In this document: positions 1 to 6,399 of the stretch, piece after piece
How the letters are laid out: each line of letters starts with the position of its first letter
Position numbering within the stretch: position 1 is the stretch's first letter
Assembly (NCBI GenBank): GCA_043779285.1
Contig: JAYWEL010000187.1
Span: forward strand, 1-8,680
Source of the DNA: MGR-bin208 sp043779285
GTDB taxonomy: Bacteria > Bacteroidota > Bacteroidia > Chitinophagales > Chitinophagaceae
Direction: 5' to 3'
DNA: 8,680 nt
The notes under the pieces: model-generated
What the model was told of the DNA's origin: nothing
Databases searched by the model: none
The model's input: only the letters and a program-made list of their open reading frames with translations
Position numbers and translations under genes: made by a program

Positions 1-36
1 GTTCAGGAAATTTTGAAAACCAATAAACTTATCTAA
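1..36 (+). CDS. C-terminal tail of an upstream gene, probably nosF (partial)
   Basis: Frame 1 is open from the window edge and reads VQEILKTNKLI followed by TAA at 34-36; the other two forward frames close earlier. The stop is one base before the nosY start codon, the tight spacing expected of a coupled ABC transporter operon. In nos clusters the gene directly before nosY is normally nosF, the ATPase of the NosDFY copper/sulfur-maturation transporter, so that identity is inferred from position alone. Eleven residues are too few to recognise a family. Confidence 0.45.
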   Translation, partial: VQEILKTNKLI

Positions 37-37
37 G

Positions 38-805
38 ATGCTAAAGTTATCCAGATATATCCTGTATGATATCATCAGAAACAAAGTAATTATTGGGTAT
101 ACATTGTTTCTCTTCATAATTTCAATAAGCATGTTCAGGATGGAAGACAACAATAGTAAAGCCCTGTTAAGCCTGTTGAATATTGTTTTGATTATTGTAC
201 CACTTATAAGCTTAATTTTTTCAACCATACATTATTATAATTCATACGAATTCATCGAAATGATGCTCTCGCAACCCATCAGCAGAAGAAATATTTTGTT
301 GAGTGAATTTACCGGTGTTAGTGTTTCGTTGTTGACTGCATTCCTGATTGGTGTTGGAGTACCTGTGCTTTTATTTGCCTTTAATGATACCGGGCTTTCC
401 CTGTTGCTGACAGGAGCAGCCCTGACACTGGTTTTTACTTCTATAGCATTTCTGGCATCGGTAAAGTCGAGAGACAAAGCAAGAGGTATAGGTGCTGTTT
501 TATTGCTCTGGTTTTATTTCGCACTTATTTTTGACGGATTGGTATTGATGATACTTTTCAGCTTCAGTGACTACCCACTCGAAAAACTTACTGTGGCTCT
601 ATCCTCATTGAACCCCATAGACCTTGGACGCATATTCATTATGCTGAAAATGGATGTCAGTGCATTGATGGGATATACCGGTGCATTATACAAAGATTTT
701 TTCGGCAGTTACAGCGGTATGCTCTATACTATGGGTATTATGACTGTCTGGGTTTTTACTCCATTATTATTTGCTTTAAAAATTTTCAGAAAAAAAGATT
801 TGTAA
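38..805 (+). CDS. nosY: NosY-type ABC transporter permease of the N2O reductase maturation system
   Basis: A 255-residue integral membrane protein with about six hydrophobic segments (roughly residues 18-33, 46-64, 95-115, 122-141, 150-175, 226-248) and few charged residues outside the loops. It has the ABC-2/NosY layout: a short cytoplasmic N-terminus (KLSRYILYDIIRNK), the SQPISRRNILLSE stretch after the second membrane segment (residues 78-90), the SVKSRDKARG loop (141-150), and a C-terminal NPIDLGRIF...SALMGYTGALYKDFFG region (192-223). I recognise that last region from Bacteroidota NosY proteins. In the known pathway NosY pairs with the ATPase NosF and periplasmic NosD to supply what is needed to build the CuZ [4Cu:2S] centre of NosZ. 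NosZ and NosD would lie left of the window. The start ATG follows the previous stop by one base. The main alternative is a generic ABC-2 permease, but the following cytochrome genes favour the nos assignment. Confidence 0.86.
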   Translation: MLKLSRYILYDIIRNKVIIGYTLFLFIISISMFRMEDNNSKALLSLLNIVLIIVPLISLIFSTIHYYNSYEFIEMMLSQPISRRNILLSEFTGVSVSLLTAFLIGVGVPVLLFAFNDTGLSLLLTGAALTLVFTSIAFLASVKSRDKARGIGAVLLLWFYFALIFDGLVLMILFSFSDYPLEKLTVALSSLNPIDLGRIFIMLKMDVSALMGYTGALYKDFFGSYSGMLYTMGIMTVWVFTPLLFALKIFRKKDL

Positions 806-821
806 ACTAATAAAAGAAGAT

Positions 822-1190
822 ATGATCAGGGTTTATACTTTCCTCTTTTTATTCAGCAGTTACTGCATCTACAGTTGGTTTGTGTACACAACAGGAACTC
901 ATGATACCATTGCTTACACTGCAAACAATTCAACATCTGTGAAGAAAGGTAAAATACTTTTTCAACAATATAATTGCATATCCTGTCATCAGGTTTATGG
1001 TTTGGGTGGATATATTGGTCCGGAACTTACACAAGCTTATAGTGACAAATTAAGGGGGCCATTATATATCAAAGCATTTTTAAAAGCTGGCAGTAAAATG
1101 ATGCCTGATTTTAAATTGACCGAAGATGAAATTGAATCGCTTACAGAATACCTGCATTACATCGATCAATCTGCCAAATCTGTAAAATGA
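822..1190 (+). CDS. NorC-like membrane-anchored mono-haem cytochrome c
   Basis: A 122-residue protein with an N-terminal hydrophobic anchor (about residues 3-22) and one periplasmic cytochrome c domain. The haem-binding motif is CISCH at 52-56, with His56 as proximal ligand. The segment GGYIGPEL (62-69) corresponds to the GAYYAPEL region of NorC, and KMMPDFKLTEDE (92-103) to the RQMPNF.L.E region, which makes Met94 the likely axial ligand. NorC is the electron-input subunit of cytochrome c-type NO reductase. The gene follows nosY by 16 nt and shares an ATGA stop/start overlap with the NorB-like gene, so the two products almost certainly form a complex. Because the partner lacks key NO-reducing residues, the symbol norC is withheld: this cytochrome may pass electrons to or from something other than an NO-reducing site. 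Confidence 0.82.
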   Translation: MIRVYTFLFLFSSYCIYSWFVYTTGTHDTIAYTANNSTSVKKGKILFQQYNCISCHQVYGLGGYIGPELTQAYSDKLRGPLYIKAFLKAGSKMMPDFKLTEDEIESLTEYLHYIDQSAKSVK

Positions 1191-2545
1191 AAAATTCCGA
1201 AATTCAAAACAATCCTTCGTACCAAATAAGTAAAGCATTCTTGATTCTCTCTTTTATTTATTTGATTATGGGTCTTTGCTTTGGCATGTTAGGAGCCATA
1301 CAATTCAATGAAACCAGTTTTTTGAAAGAACAATTTTCATTTCAAAAAACCAGGCCCTTGCATGTTTACCTGGTATTAAGCTGGCTTTTTACAGCCGCAC
1401 AGGCTTTGATCTATTATTTTATTTCGGATTTTACTTCGCAGAAACTGCATAAACCAAAACTAGCATGGCTTCATTTTGGATTGCAGGTTTTTAGCTCCAC
1501 ATTAATAGTTTACTGTTTTTTTACAGGCCGTTTCGGAGGCAGGGAATATTTGGAATTTCCACCACTGGTGGGTCTTTTGGTGTTGCTAAGCTGGATACCT
1601 TTTGCATATAACTTTATTAAAACATTGAAACCGGATTTTAAGAATGCTCCTGTTTATGTATGGAGCTGGTCAACCGGTATTTTATTTTTTTTCATTACGT
1701 TTTCTGAATCTTACTTATGGATTTTTGATTATTTCGGTGCGAACATTATCAGGGATATTACCATACAATGGAAGGCCCTGGGCTCGATGGTTGGCAGCTG
1801 GAATATGATGATATATGGCAGTGCGATGTATGTCATGGAGAAAATCAGCAAGGATAAAAAACTTTGTCAATCACCCCTCGCTTTTTTCATGTATTTCCTG
1901 GGTCTTACCAATCTCATGTTCAACTGGGGCCACCATACCTATATTGTACCTGCTGCACCGTGGATAAAACAAGTGGCATTTATCATCAGCATGACCGAGT
2001 TGCTTATACTGGGTCATATAATCTGGAAATGGCGCAAAACCTTATCCGCTGCCGTTAAAAATTATCACAATCTGGCTTACCGTTTTTTATCTTTTGCTGA
2101 TGGGTGGATATTTCTTAACCTGACTTTAGCTATTTTAATTTCAATACCGGCCATCAATTTTTTTACCCATGGAACGTTGATTACTGTAGCTCATGCAATG
2201 GGTGCTACCATTGGCATTAATAGCATGCTGATATTGGGTTCTGTCTTTTTCATTTTACAGTCGGAAATGATTCCGGGTATTGAAAGACATAAAAAATTGA
2301 TTGGCATAAACATGACTATTACGAATCTCTCACTCCTGGTATTCTGGATATCACTTATCCTTGGTGGATTGGTAAAAATTTCTGGCAATATCCAAAACAA
2401 GTCTTTTTATGAAATCATGAATAACCTGTCGACCTATTTAAAATTCATGGCAACCAGCGGACTATTCCTAACGCTTGGCTTATCCATTATCAGCTTGCTA
2501 ACAGTTAAGATTCTACGTTCAAAAAAAAGTTTTCAGAATGATTGA
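1187..2545 (+). CDS. Divergent NorB-like haem-copper oxidase superfamily protein with altered metal ligands
   Basis: A 452-residue, very hydrophobic protein with about twelve membrane segments, full length for NorB (about 450-470). Family marks are RPLH (56-59, His59 as low-spin haem ligand), GREYLEFP (118-125, matching GREFLE of NorB), GHH (248-250, two FeB histidines), Glu271 at the spacing of the conserved distal Glu280, and THGT...AH (327-336, His336 as haem b3 ligand). Compared without gaps to Pseudomonas-type NorB recalled from memory, the third FeB His207 is Leu198, Glu211 is Val202, Glu215 is Asn206, and the second low-spin ligand His349 is Met338 (AHGH becomes AHAM). The frame is uninterrupted and the fold signatures are intact, so this is a functional but divergent protein, not a decayed gene. 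It probably binds haems b and works with the upstream NorC-like subunit. Automatic pipelines may call it cbb3-type oxidase subunit I. Alternatives are an unusual NO reductase, a dismutase-like enzyme, or a quinol/cytochrome electron conduit for N2O reduction. Confidence 0.8.
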   Translation: MKNSEIQNNPSYQISKAFLILSFIYLIMGLCFGMLGAIQFNETSFLKEQFSFQKTRPLHVYLVLSWLFTAAQALIYYFISDFTSQKLHKPKLAWLHFGLQVFSSTLIVYCFFTGRFGGREYLEFPPLVGLLVLLSWIPFAYNFIKTLKPDFKNAPVYVWSWSTGILFFFITFSESYLWIFDYFGANIIRDITIQWKALGSMVGSWNMMIYGSAMYVMEKISKDKKLCQSPLAFFMYFLGLTNLMFNWGHHTYIVPAAPWIKQVAFIISMTELLILGHIIWKWRKTLSAAVKNYHNLAYRFLSFADGWIFLNLTLAILISIPAINFFTHGTLITVAHAMGATIGINSMLILGSVFFILQSEMIPGIERHKKLIGINMTITNLSLLVFWISLILGGLVKISGNIQNKSFYEIMNNLSTYLKFMATSGLFLTLGLSIISLLTVKILRSKKSFQND

Positions 2546-2701
2546 CCTGCAAATTAATTTCCTGCAAAAAACAAAAAAGGAAAAATTCTTCCAGTCCTTT
2601 GCGCATATATGAAATTGTGCTGATTTCAATAAAAGATAAAATTCAATGATCATGAAACCATGGAGAAGAAATTTTATTCAACATGGTAATACCTAAACCC
2701 T

Positions 2702-2773
2702 ACATCCCACATCATACATCCCCACATCATACATCCCCACATCATACATCCTACATCCTACATCATACATCTG
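2702..2773. repeat. Heptamer tandem repeat ACATCNN, ten units
   Basis: Ten consecutive units begin with ACATC: ACATCCC, ACATCAT, ACATCCCC, ACATCAT, ACATCCCC, ACATCAT, ACATCCT, ACATCCT, ACATCAT, ACATCTG. Two units are octamers. The higher-order period is 15 bp (ACATCATACATCCCC at 2709-2723 and 2724-2738, then a partial copy). The tract ends about 80 nt before the -7-like box and 113 nt before the subunit IIa start codon. The 7/8-nt period makes it prone to slippage. Its role is unknown; it may be one member of a dispersed intergenic repeat class. Confidence 0.85.
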
Positions 2774-2855
2774 TTAATATTTTTTTTGTGTTTAAACCTG
2801 ACGAAAATCATATTTCCTATTCATTTAAATCATACTAGCAACTTTTCCATTCTGA

Positions 2856-2863
2856 TATTTTTG
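2856..2863 (+). promoter_or_regulatory. Candidate Bacteroidota -7 promoter element for the ba3 oxidase operon
   Basis: TATTTTTG is an exact match to the Bacteroidota primary-sigma -7 consensus TAnnTTTG. It lies 23 nt before the subunit IIa ATG, which would give a leader of roughly 15-20 nt. No clear TTTG/TTG -33 element is present 19-21 nt upstream, so the call rests on one half of the promoter and its position. Confidence 0.45.
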
Positions 2864-2886
2864 ATGCGAAATAAAACACAACGAAT

Positions 2887-3012
2887 ATGGATACACCTCA
2901 AACACCTGATCAATTTAAACCAACCGGAGCTATAGCATTTTTTGCTGTTTTAGTTATCCTATGCCTGATCATCTACTTTGGTATTTATTATATCATGATC
3001 ACCCGTTCTTAA
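2887..3012 (+). CDS. ba3-type cytochrome c oxidase subunit IIa (small membrane subunit)
   Basis: A 41-residue protein starting MDTPQTPDQF and ending MITRS, with one hydrophobic helix (about residues 14-38) preceded by KPTGA (11-15). The pattern KPxGA, a hydrophobic stretch, then FGIYY and a terminal Arg matches subunit IIa of Thermus ba3 oxidase (34 residues). That single helix takes the place of the first transmembrane helix missing from ba3 subunit II. It is small enough to be missed by gene callers with a length cut-off. It lies 17 nt before the subunit II start codon and is evidently the first gene of the oxidase operon. The ATG at 2887 is the only in-frame start preceding the KPTGA motif and fits the promoter-like box at 2856. 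Confidence 0.85.
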   Translation: MDTPQTPDQFKPTGAIAFFAVLVILCLIIYFGIYYIMITRS

Positions 3013-3029
3013 ACTTAAAACCAACAAGT

Positions 3030-3488
3030 ATGACTGTTTTAGACAAATCAGAAAAAAGAGTGCTTCTTGCAACCTTAGTTTTGCTGGCACTTTTAATTTT
3101 TTCATTGCTATATGCCCGTGAAAAATACAACAGCGACATTCCCGAATGTATTCCCTATGACAAGGTTTATGAAAATGCCAAAGTCACCAAAATTGACTCA
3201 ACAACCTACCAGGTTTTTGCAGTTGCTAAAATGTGGTCTTTCGAACCGGCAGAAATTTATATCCCGGTAGGCAGTGAAGTAGACTTTTTCATCACATCGA
3301 AAGATGTAGTGCATGGTTTCCACATTCCACAGAAAAATGTAAACATGATGGCCGTGTATGGTGGAGTAACCAAAACAACTGTAAAATTCGATAAGCCCGG
3401 TGTCTACGACATTATCTGTCATGAGTATTGTGGTGTTGGACACCAGAACATGCATGGTAAAGTCATTGTTAACTACTCAGAAAAATAA
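3030..3488 (+). CDS. ba3-type cytochrome c oxidase subunit II (CuA)
   Basis: A 152-residue protein with one N-terminal membrane helix (about residues 10-28) and a periplasmic cupredoxin domain carrying the dinuclear CuA site. Ligands visible are His95 (in DVVHGFHIP), Cys130, Glu132 (backbone carbonyl position), Cys134, His138 and Met141 in the motif CHEYCGVGHQNM. CuA accepts electrons from a c-type cytochrome and passes them to haem b of subunit I. The single helix and short length are typical of B-family oxidases, where subunit IIa supplies the other helix. The start at 3030 is chosen because the protein then begins with a short charged segment (TVLDKSEKR) leading straight into the helix. 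An in-frame ATG at 2961 would put 23 odd residues in front and overlap the subunit IIa gene by 52 nt. The subunit I gene follows after 20 nt. Confidence 0.93.
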   Translation: MTVLDKSEKRVLLATLVLLALLIFSLLYAREKYNSDIPECIPYDKVYENAKVTKIDSTTYQVFAVAKMWSFEPAEIYIPVGSEVDFFITSKDVVHGFHIPQKNVNMMAVYGGVTKTTVKFDKPGVYDIICHEYCGVGHQNMHGKVIVNYSEK

Positions 3489-3508
3489 CAATCCGAAAAT
3501 CAACTAAT

Positions 3509-5191
3509 ATGCAAATAAGCAAATCCTTAAAGCGACTTTTATTTCTAGAACTTGGAATTCCGATTACTCTTCTTGTACTTGGATTGTACCATGGCCTGAT
3601 GCAGACAATTTATCGTGCCGGTGTATTAAATCAATCGGCATTTGCGAAACTCGATTATTATCAGGGCCTCACATTACATGGCGTTATAAATGCAGTAGTG
3701 CTTACAACTTTTTTTGCCGTTGCATTTGGTCATGCAGTCATGGCTTTTTATTTTAAAAAAGAACCCAACAAAGCCTTATCCTGGTTGAGTTTCTGGTTCA
3801 TGACCATCGGAACCGTTATGGCCGCATGGGCCATGCTGGCCGGGAAAGCATCTGTACTATATACCTTCTATCCACCCTTAAAAGCACATCCATTATTTTA
3901 TTTAGGTGCGGCTTTATTAATTGTTGGTTCATGGGTTCCTTTTTTCGACTGGACCCGCATGTACCTTAACTGGAAAAAAATTAACCCGGAAACAAAAACA
4001 CCGTTGGCTGTTCTGGGTACATTGATCAATTTCACCATCTGGTTTGTGTGTACACTTGCGGTAGCGTACGAAGTACTTGTATTATTAATACCCTGGTCCA
4101 TGGGTTGGACTAAAGGAATAAATGTAACCTTGGCAAGAACACTGTTTTGGTTTTTTGGCCATGCATTGGTTTATTTCTGGTTACTGCCTGCATACATTAT
4201 GTATTATACGGTTTTACCGAAAGTAGCCGGAGGGAAATTATATTCTGATCTTGCAGGACGAATAGTATTGTTCTTATTTCTTCTGTTTTCAATACCGGTT
4301 GGTGTGCATCATCAATACGGCGATCCGGGTATAACGCAGGGCGTAAAGGCTTTTCAGGGATTTTTAACCTATGGAGTTGCCATCCCAAGTTTCATAACTG
4401 CATTTACCATTGCCGCATCTTTAGAATATGCCGGAAGAAAAAGAGGCTCTAAGGGTTGGTTTGGATGGATGGGCAGACTGCCTTATTTACAAGTTGACAA
4501 TTATCTTTTTGCATACCTCATCTGCGGATTGATCTTATTTATTTTTGGTGGATTGACTGGTATTGTAAATGCAAGTTATTCATTGAACAGTGTTATACAT
4601 AATACCGCATGGGTTCCCGGACACTTTCATATGACCGTTGCAGGCCCGGTGTTTTTGGCCATTATTGGAATGGGATTATACATGATACAAAAAATAAGCG
4701 GAAAAAAAGTTTTTCTTCCAAAAGCAAATGTTATTGTTCCTTATTTATGGACTATTGGGGTACTGATTTTCTCAACAGGTTTGATGTGGGGCGGTTTAAT
4801 TGGAGAACCAAGAAGAACAAATCTTGGCATGACCTATCTCAATCCATCCCATGAATTATTTACGCCGGAATGGGTACCTACAACCTTGCTGGGTTTATTG
4901 GGTGGCATCATCATGTTCGTTGCCGGTATGTTGTATGTAGTCATTTTCTTCGGTACCATGTTGTCGAAAAAAACGGAAACGGAAGCTTTGGATATTCCAG
5001 TCAGCGAATCTTATCATGATGAAAAAAGAATTCCTTTGTTTGACAAATTCAAACCCTGGTTAGTGACTATGCTCATCATTTTATTGCTGGCCTATGTGCC
5101 GGCACTGATGAATATAAACAAAAACATCGGGCCAAAAGCTCCACGGTTTAATATAGACAATCCGCTACCCATTGAAGATGTAAAAAAATAA
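3509..5191 (+). CDS. ba3-type (B-family) cytochrome c oxidase subunit I
   Basis: A 560-residue polytopic protein, the catalytic core that reduces O2 to water and pumps protons at the cytoplasmic membrane. All metal ligands are present: His57 (LTLHGVINA) and His374 for the low-spin haem; His218 with Tyr222 (GHALVYFWLLPAY), the cross-linked CuB His-Tyr pair in HxxxY form; His267-His268 (VGVHHQYGD) for CuB; and His372 (VPGHFHMTV) for the high-spin haem. The length matches Thermus thermophilus CbaA (562). Preceding subunits IIa and II confirm the ba3 class rather than A-family aa3 or cbb3. B-family enzymes generally have high O2 affinity, and Thermus ba3 also shows weak NO reductase activity, which is of note beside nos genes. 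The stop codon overlaps the Sco start by one base (TAATG), implying translational coupling. Confidence 0.95.
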   Translation: MQISKSLKRLLFLELGIPITLLVLGLYHGLMQTIYRAGVLNQSAFAKLDYYQGLTLHGVINAVVLTTFFAVAFGHAVMAFYFKKEPNKALSWLSFWFMTIGTVMAAWAMLAGKASVLYTFYPPLKAHPLFYLGAALLIVGSWVPFFDWTRMYLNWKKINPETKTPLAVLGTLINFTIWFVCTLAVAYEVLVLLIPWSMGWTKGINVTLARTLFWFFGHALVYFWLLPAYIMYYTVLPKVAGGKLYSDLAGRIVLFLFLLFSIPVGVHHQYGDPGITQGVKAFQGFLTYGVAIPSFITAFTIAASLEYAGRKRGSKGWFGWMGRLPYLQVDNYLFAYLICGLILFIFGGLTGIVNASYSLNSVIHNTAWVPGHFHMTVAGPVFLAIIGMGLYMIQKISGKKVFLPKANVIVPYLWTIGVLIFSTGLMWGGLIGEPRRTNLGMTYLNPSHELFTPEWVPTTLLGLLGGIIMFVAGMLYVVIFFGTMLSKKTETEALDIPVSESYHDEKRIPLFDKFKPWLVTMLIILLLAYVPALMNINKNIGPKAPRFNIDNPLPIEDVKK

Positions 5192-5835
5192 TGCTGAAGC
5201 TTGATAAACATACCAAACTCTTTGCCCTATTGGTTTTCCTGATTCCGGTATCGGCATTCGCTATCATTAACTGGTTGGAAAACCGGTACCAGCAATTGCC
5301 AGTACTGGGCGGAACAGAAATAGTAAATGGCAAGGAAAAAGATTTTACAGTCATGGGGTTTGAATTTATTAATCAAAACAATAAACCGATTACTGAATCA
5401 AGTTGGGATGATAAAATAGTGGTTGTGGATTTCTTCTTTACACATTGTCCGTCTATTTGTCCGGCAATGACAAGCAGTATGAAACGGGTTCAGGAAAGTT
5501 TTCAAAATGATGAAAATATTCAACTGGCTTCTTTTACAGTTGACCCGGAAAGGGATAACCCGGCTCAATTAAAAGCATATGTAAAAAAATTTTCCATACA
5601 TGAAAAAAACTGGGATTTACTAACCGGTAAAAAAGAAGACCTGTACCGGTTTGCCCGTAAAGGTCTATTTCTGATTACAACAGATGGTGATGGTGGTGAT
5701 GATGATTTTATACATAGCGAAAGGCTGGTATTGATTGATAAACAAAAAAGGATTCGCGGGTACTATGACGGTACCGAAGAAAAAAAAGTGAATCAACTGA
5801 TTAATGATATTAAAAAATTGAAAAATGAAAACTAG
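5191..5835 (+). CDS. Sco1/SenC/PrrC-family copper chaperone for CuA assembly
   Basis: A 214-residue protein with an N-terminal membrane anchor (about residues 9-28) and a periplasmic thioredoxin-like fold. The copper-binding motif CPSICPAM gives Cys86 and Cys90, and the third ligand is His175 in DDFIHSE. VDPERDNPAQL (117-127) is the typical SCO family segment after the central strand, and VLIDKQKRIRGYYDGT (180-195) the closing strand region. Sco proteins insert copper into, or reduce the cysteines of, the CuA site of subunit II. The gene begins inside the stop codon of subunit I and overlaps the next gene by 11 nt, so it belongs to the oxidase operon. An acidic stretch, DGDGGDDD (165-172), precedes His175. 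It could act in metal handling but is more likely a surface loop. NosZ also has a CuA site, so this chaperone might serve both enzymes. Confidence 0.93.
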   Translation: MLKLDKHTKLFALLVFLIPVSAFAIINWLENRYQQLPVLGGTEIVNGKEKDFTVMGFEFINQNNKPITESSWDDKIVVVDFFFTHCPSICPAMTSSMKRVQESFQNDENIQLASFTVDPERDNPAQLKAYVKKFSIHEKNWDLLTGKKEDLYRFARKGLFLITTDGDGGDDDFIHSERLVLIDKQKRIRGYYDGTEEKKVNQLINDIKKLKNEN

Positions 5836-6367
5836 ATTATTCCTGTTGCTGATTGCAGTAAGTTTATTTGCAACTCAAGCTTATACTACCCCAACAATTG
5901 ATGAGGGCAAAGCAATTTTTACCACCCGATGCGCAGCATGCCATAATATAAATAAAACATTGACCGGTCCTGCATTAGCCGATATTGAAAAAAGAAGATC
6001 TCTAGACTGGATCATCCGTTTTGTAAAATCTTCTCAATCCATGGTAAAAAGCGGTGACAAGGATGCCATTGCCCTATTTGAACAATTCAATAAAATACCT
6101 ATGCCCGATCATCCCGATTTTTCTGATGATCAGATAAAAAGTATCCTGGAATATATTATTTCGGAAAGCAAACCGGCTGAGAATGCAGCAGCTCCATTTG
6201 CCATACCACTTAAAATAAGACCAGACTTCAAACCATTCACAACAAGTGATTATGGCTTTTTTATTGGATTCTTAGCTGTTGTTGTTTTATTGATTATGGT
6301 TTTATTATTTGCTGTACAGGCAAAAAGTTTTCAACGCGAAATGCGTAATAAGAAGTTCTCATCTTAA
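5825..6367 (+). CDS. Cytochrome c with N-terminal signal peptide and C-terminal membrane anchor
   Basis: A 180-residue protein. Residues 1-19 form a cleavable Sec signal (MKTRLFLLLIAVSLFATQA). A mono-haem class I cytochrome c domain follows, with CAACH at 36-40 (His40 proximal) and IPMPDH at 91-96, making Met93 the likely distal ligand. FSDDQIKSILEYI (99-111) is the usual C-terminal helix. After a proline/alanine-rich linker (about 115-138) comes one membrane helix (143-165) and a short basic tail (QREMRNKK), placing the C-terminus in the cytoplasm. It overlaps the sco gene by 11 nt and is the last gene before a terminator, so it is most likely the tethered electron donor to the ba3 CuA site. 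A role in feeding NosZ is possible. The stop codon lies inside an 18-bp perfect palindrome. Confidence 0.9.
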   Translation: MKTRLFLLLIAVSLFATQAYTTPTIDEGKAIFTTRCAACHNINKTLTGPALADIEKRRSLDWIIRFVKSSQSMVKSGDKDAIALFEQFNKIPMPDHPDFSDDQIKSILEYIISESKPAENAAAPFAIPLKIRPDFKPFTTSDYGFFIGFLAVVVLLIMVLLFAVQAKSFQREMRNKKFSS

Positions 6368-6374
6368 GATGAGA
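6357..6374. repeat. 18-bp perfect palindrome spanning the cytochrome c stop codon
   Basis: TCTCATCTTAAGATGAGA equals its own reverse complement. The TAA stop (6365-6367) sits in the middle. As RNA it could fold as a 7-bp stem with a TTAA loop; as DNA it resembles a dimer-binding site. It lies 25 nt before the terminator hairpin. Function is unknown. Confidence 0.7.
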
Positions 6375-6399
6375 TTCGTTGGTTTTCGTTTCAATCTAC

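Larger units (their letters stand above)
2546..2886. other. 341-nt intergenic spacer between the nos/nor-like block and the ba3 oxidase operon
   Basis: No open frame of note on either strand. The spacer holds a duplicated CCTGCAAA (near 2546 and 2561), a weak inverted repeat TGAAAT-N7-ATTTCA (2610-2628), a heptamer tandem repeat (2702-2773) and a promoter-like box (2856-2863). I see no strong hairpin followed by a T-tract after the NorB-like stop, so some transcripts from the left block may read into the oxidase operon. No FNR/CRP-type TTGAT-N4-ATCAA palindrome was noticed. Confidence 0.6.

Noticed and set aside
1187..2545. NorB-like gene as a decaying pseudogene
   Set aside because: There is no stop or frameshift over 452 codons, the length matches the family, the unchanged residues include haem b3 and two FeB ligands, and the coupled cytochrome gene is intact. 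Ligand loss looks like functional divergence.
2610..2628. Inverted repeat TGAAAT-N7-ATTTCA as a terminator or operator
   Set aside because: The stem is only six AT-rich base pairs with a 7-nt loop and no T-tract, so it is within chance expectation for AT-rich spacer DNA.
2702..2773. Repeat tract as a CRISPR array
   Set aside because: Units are 7-8 nt, contiguous and without unique spacers; no cas genes are visible. It is a simple tandem repeat.
2961..3029. In-frame upstream ATG extending the CuA subunit by 23 residues
   Set aside because: The extension overlaps the subunit IIa gene in another frame, adds a His/Pro-rich non-family segment, and the ATG at 3030 gives the expected short N-terminus before the membrane helix.
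5683..5715. Acidic DGDGGDDD segment of Sco as a novel metal-binding insert
   Set aside because: It precedes the conserved ligand His175 in a loop that I recall as commonly Gly/Asp-rich in Bacteroidota Sco proteins, so it is probably ordinary.
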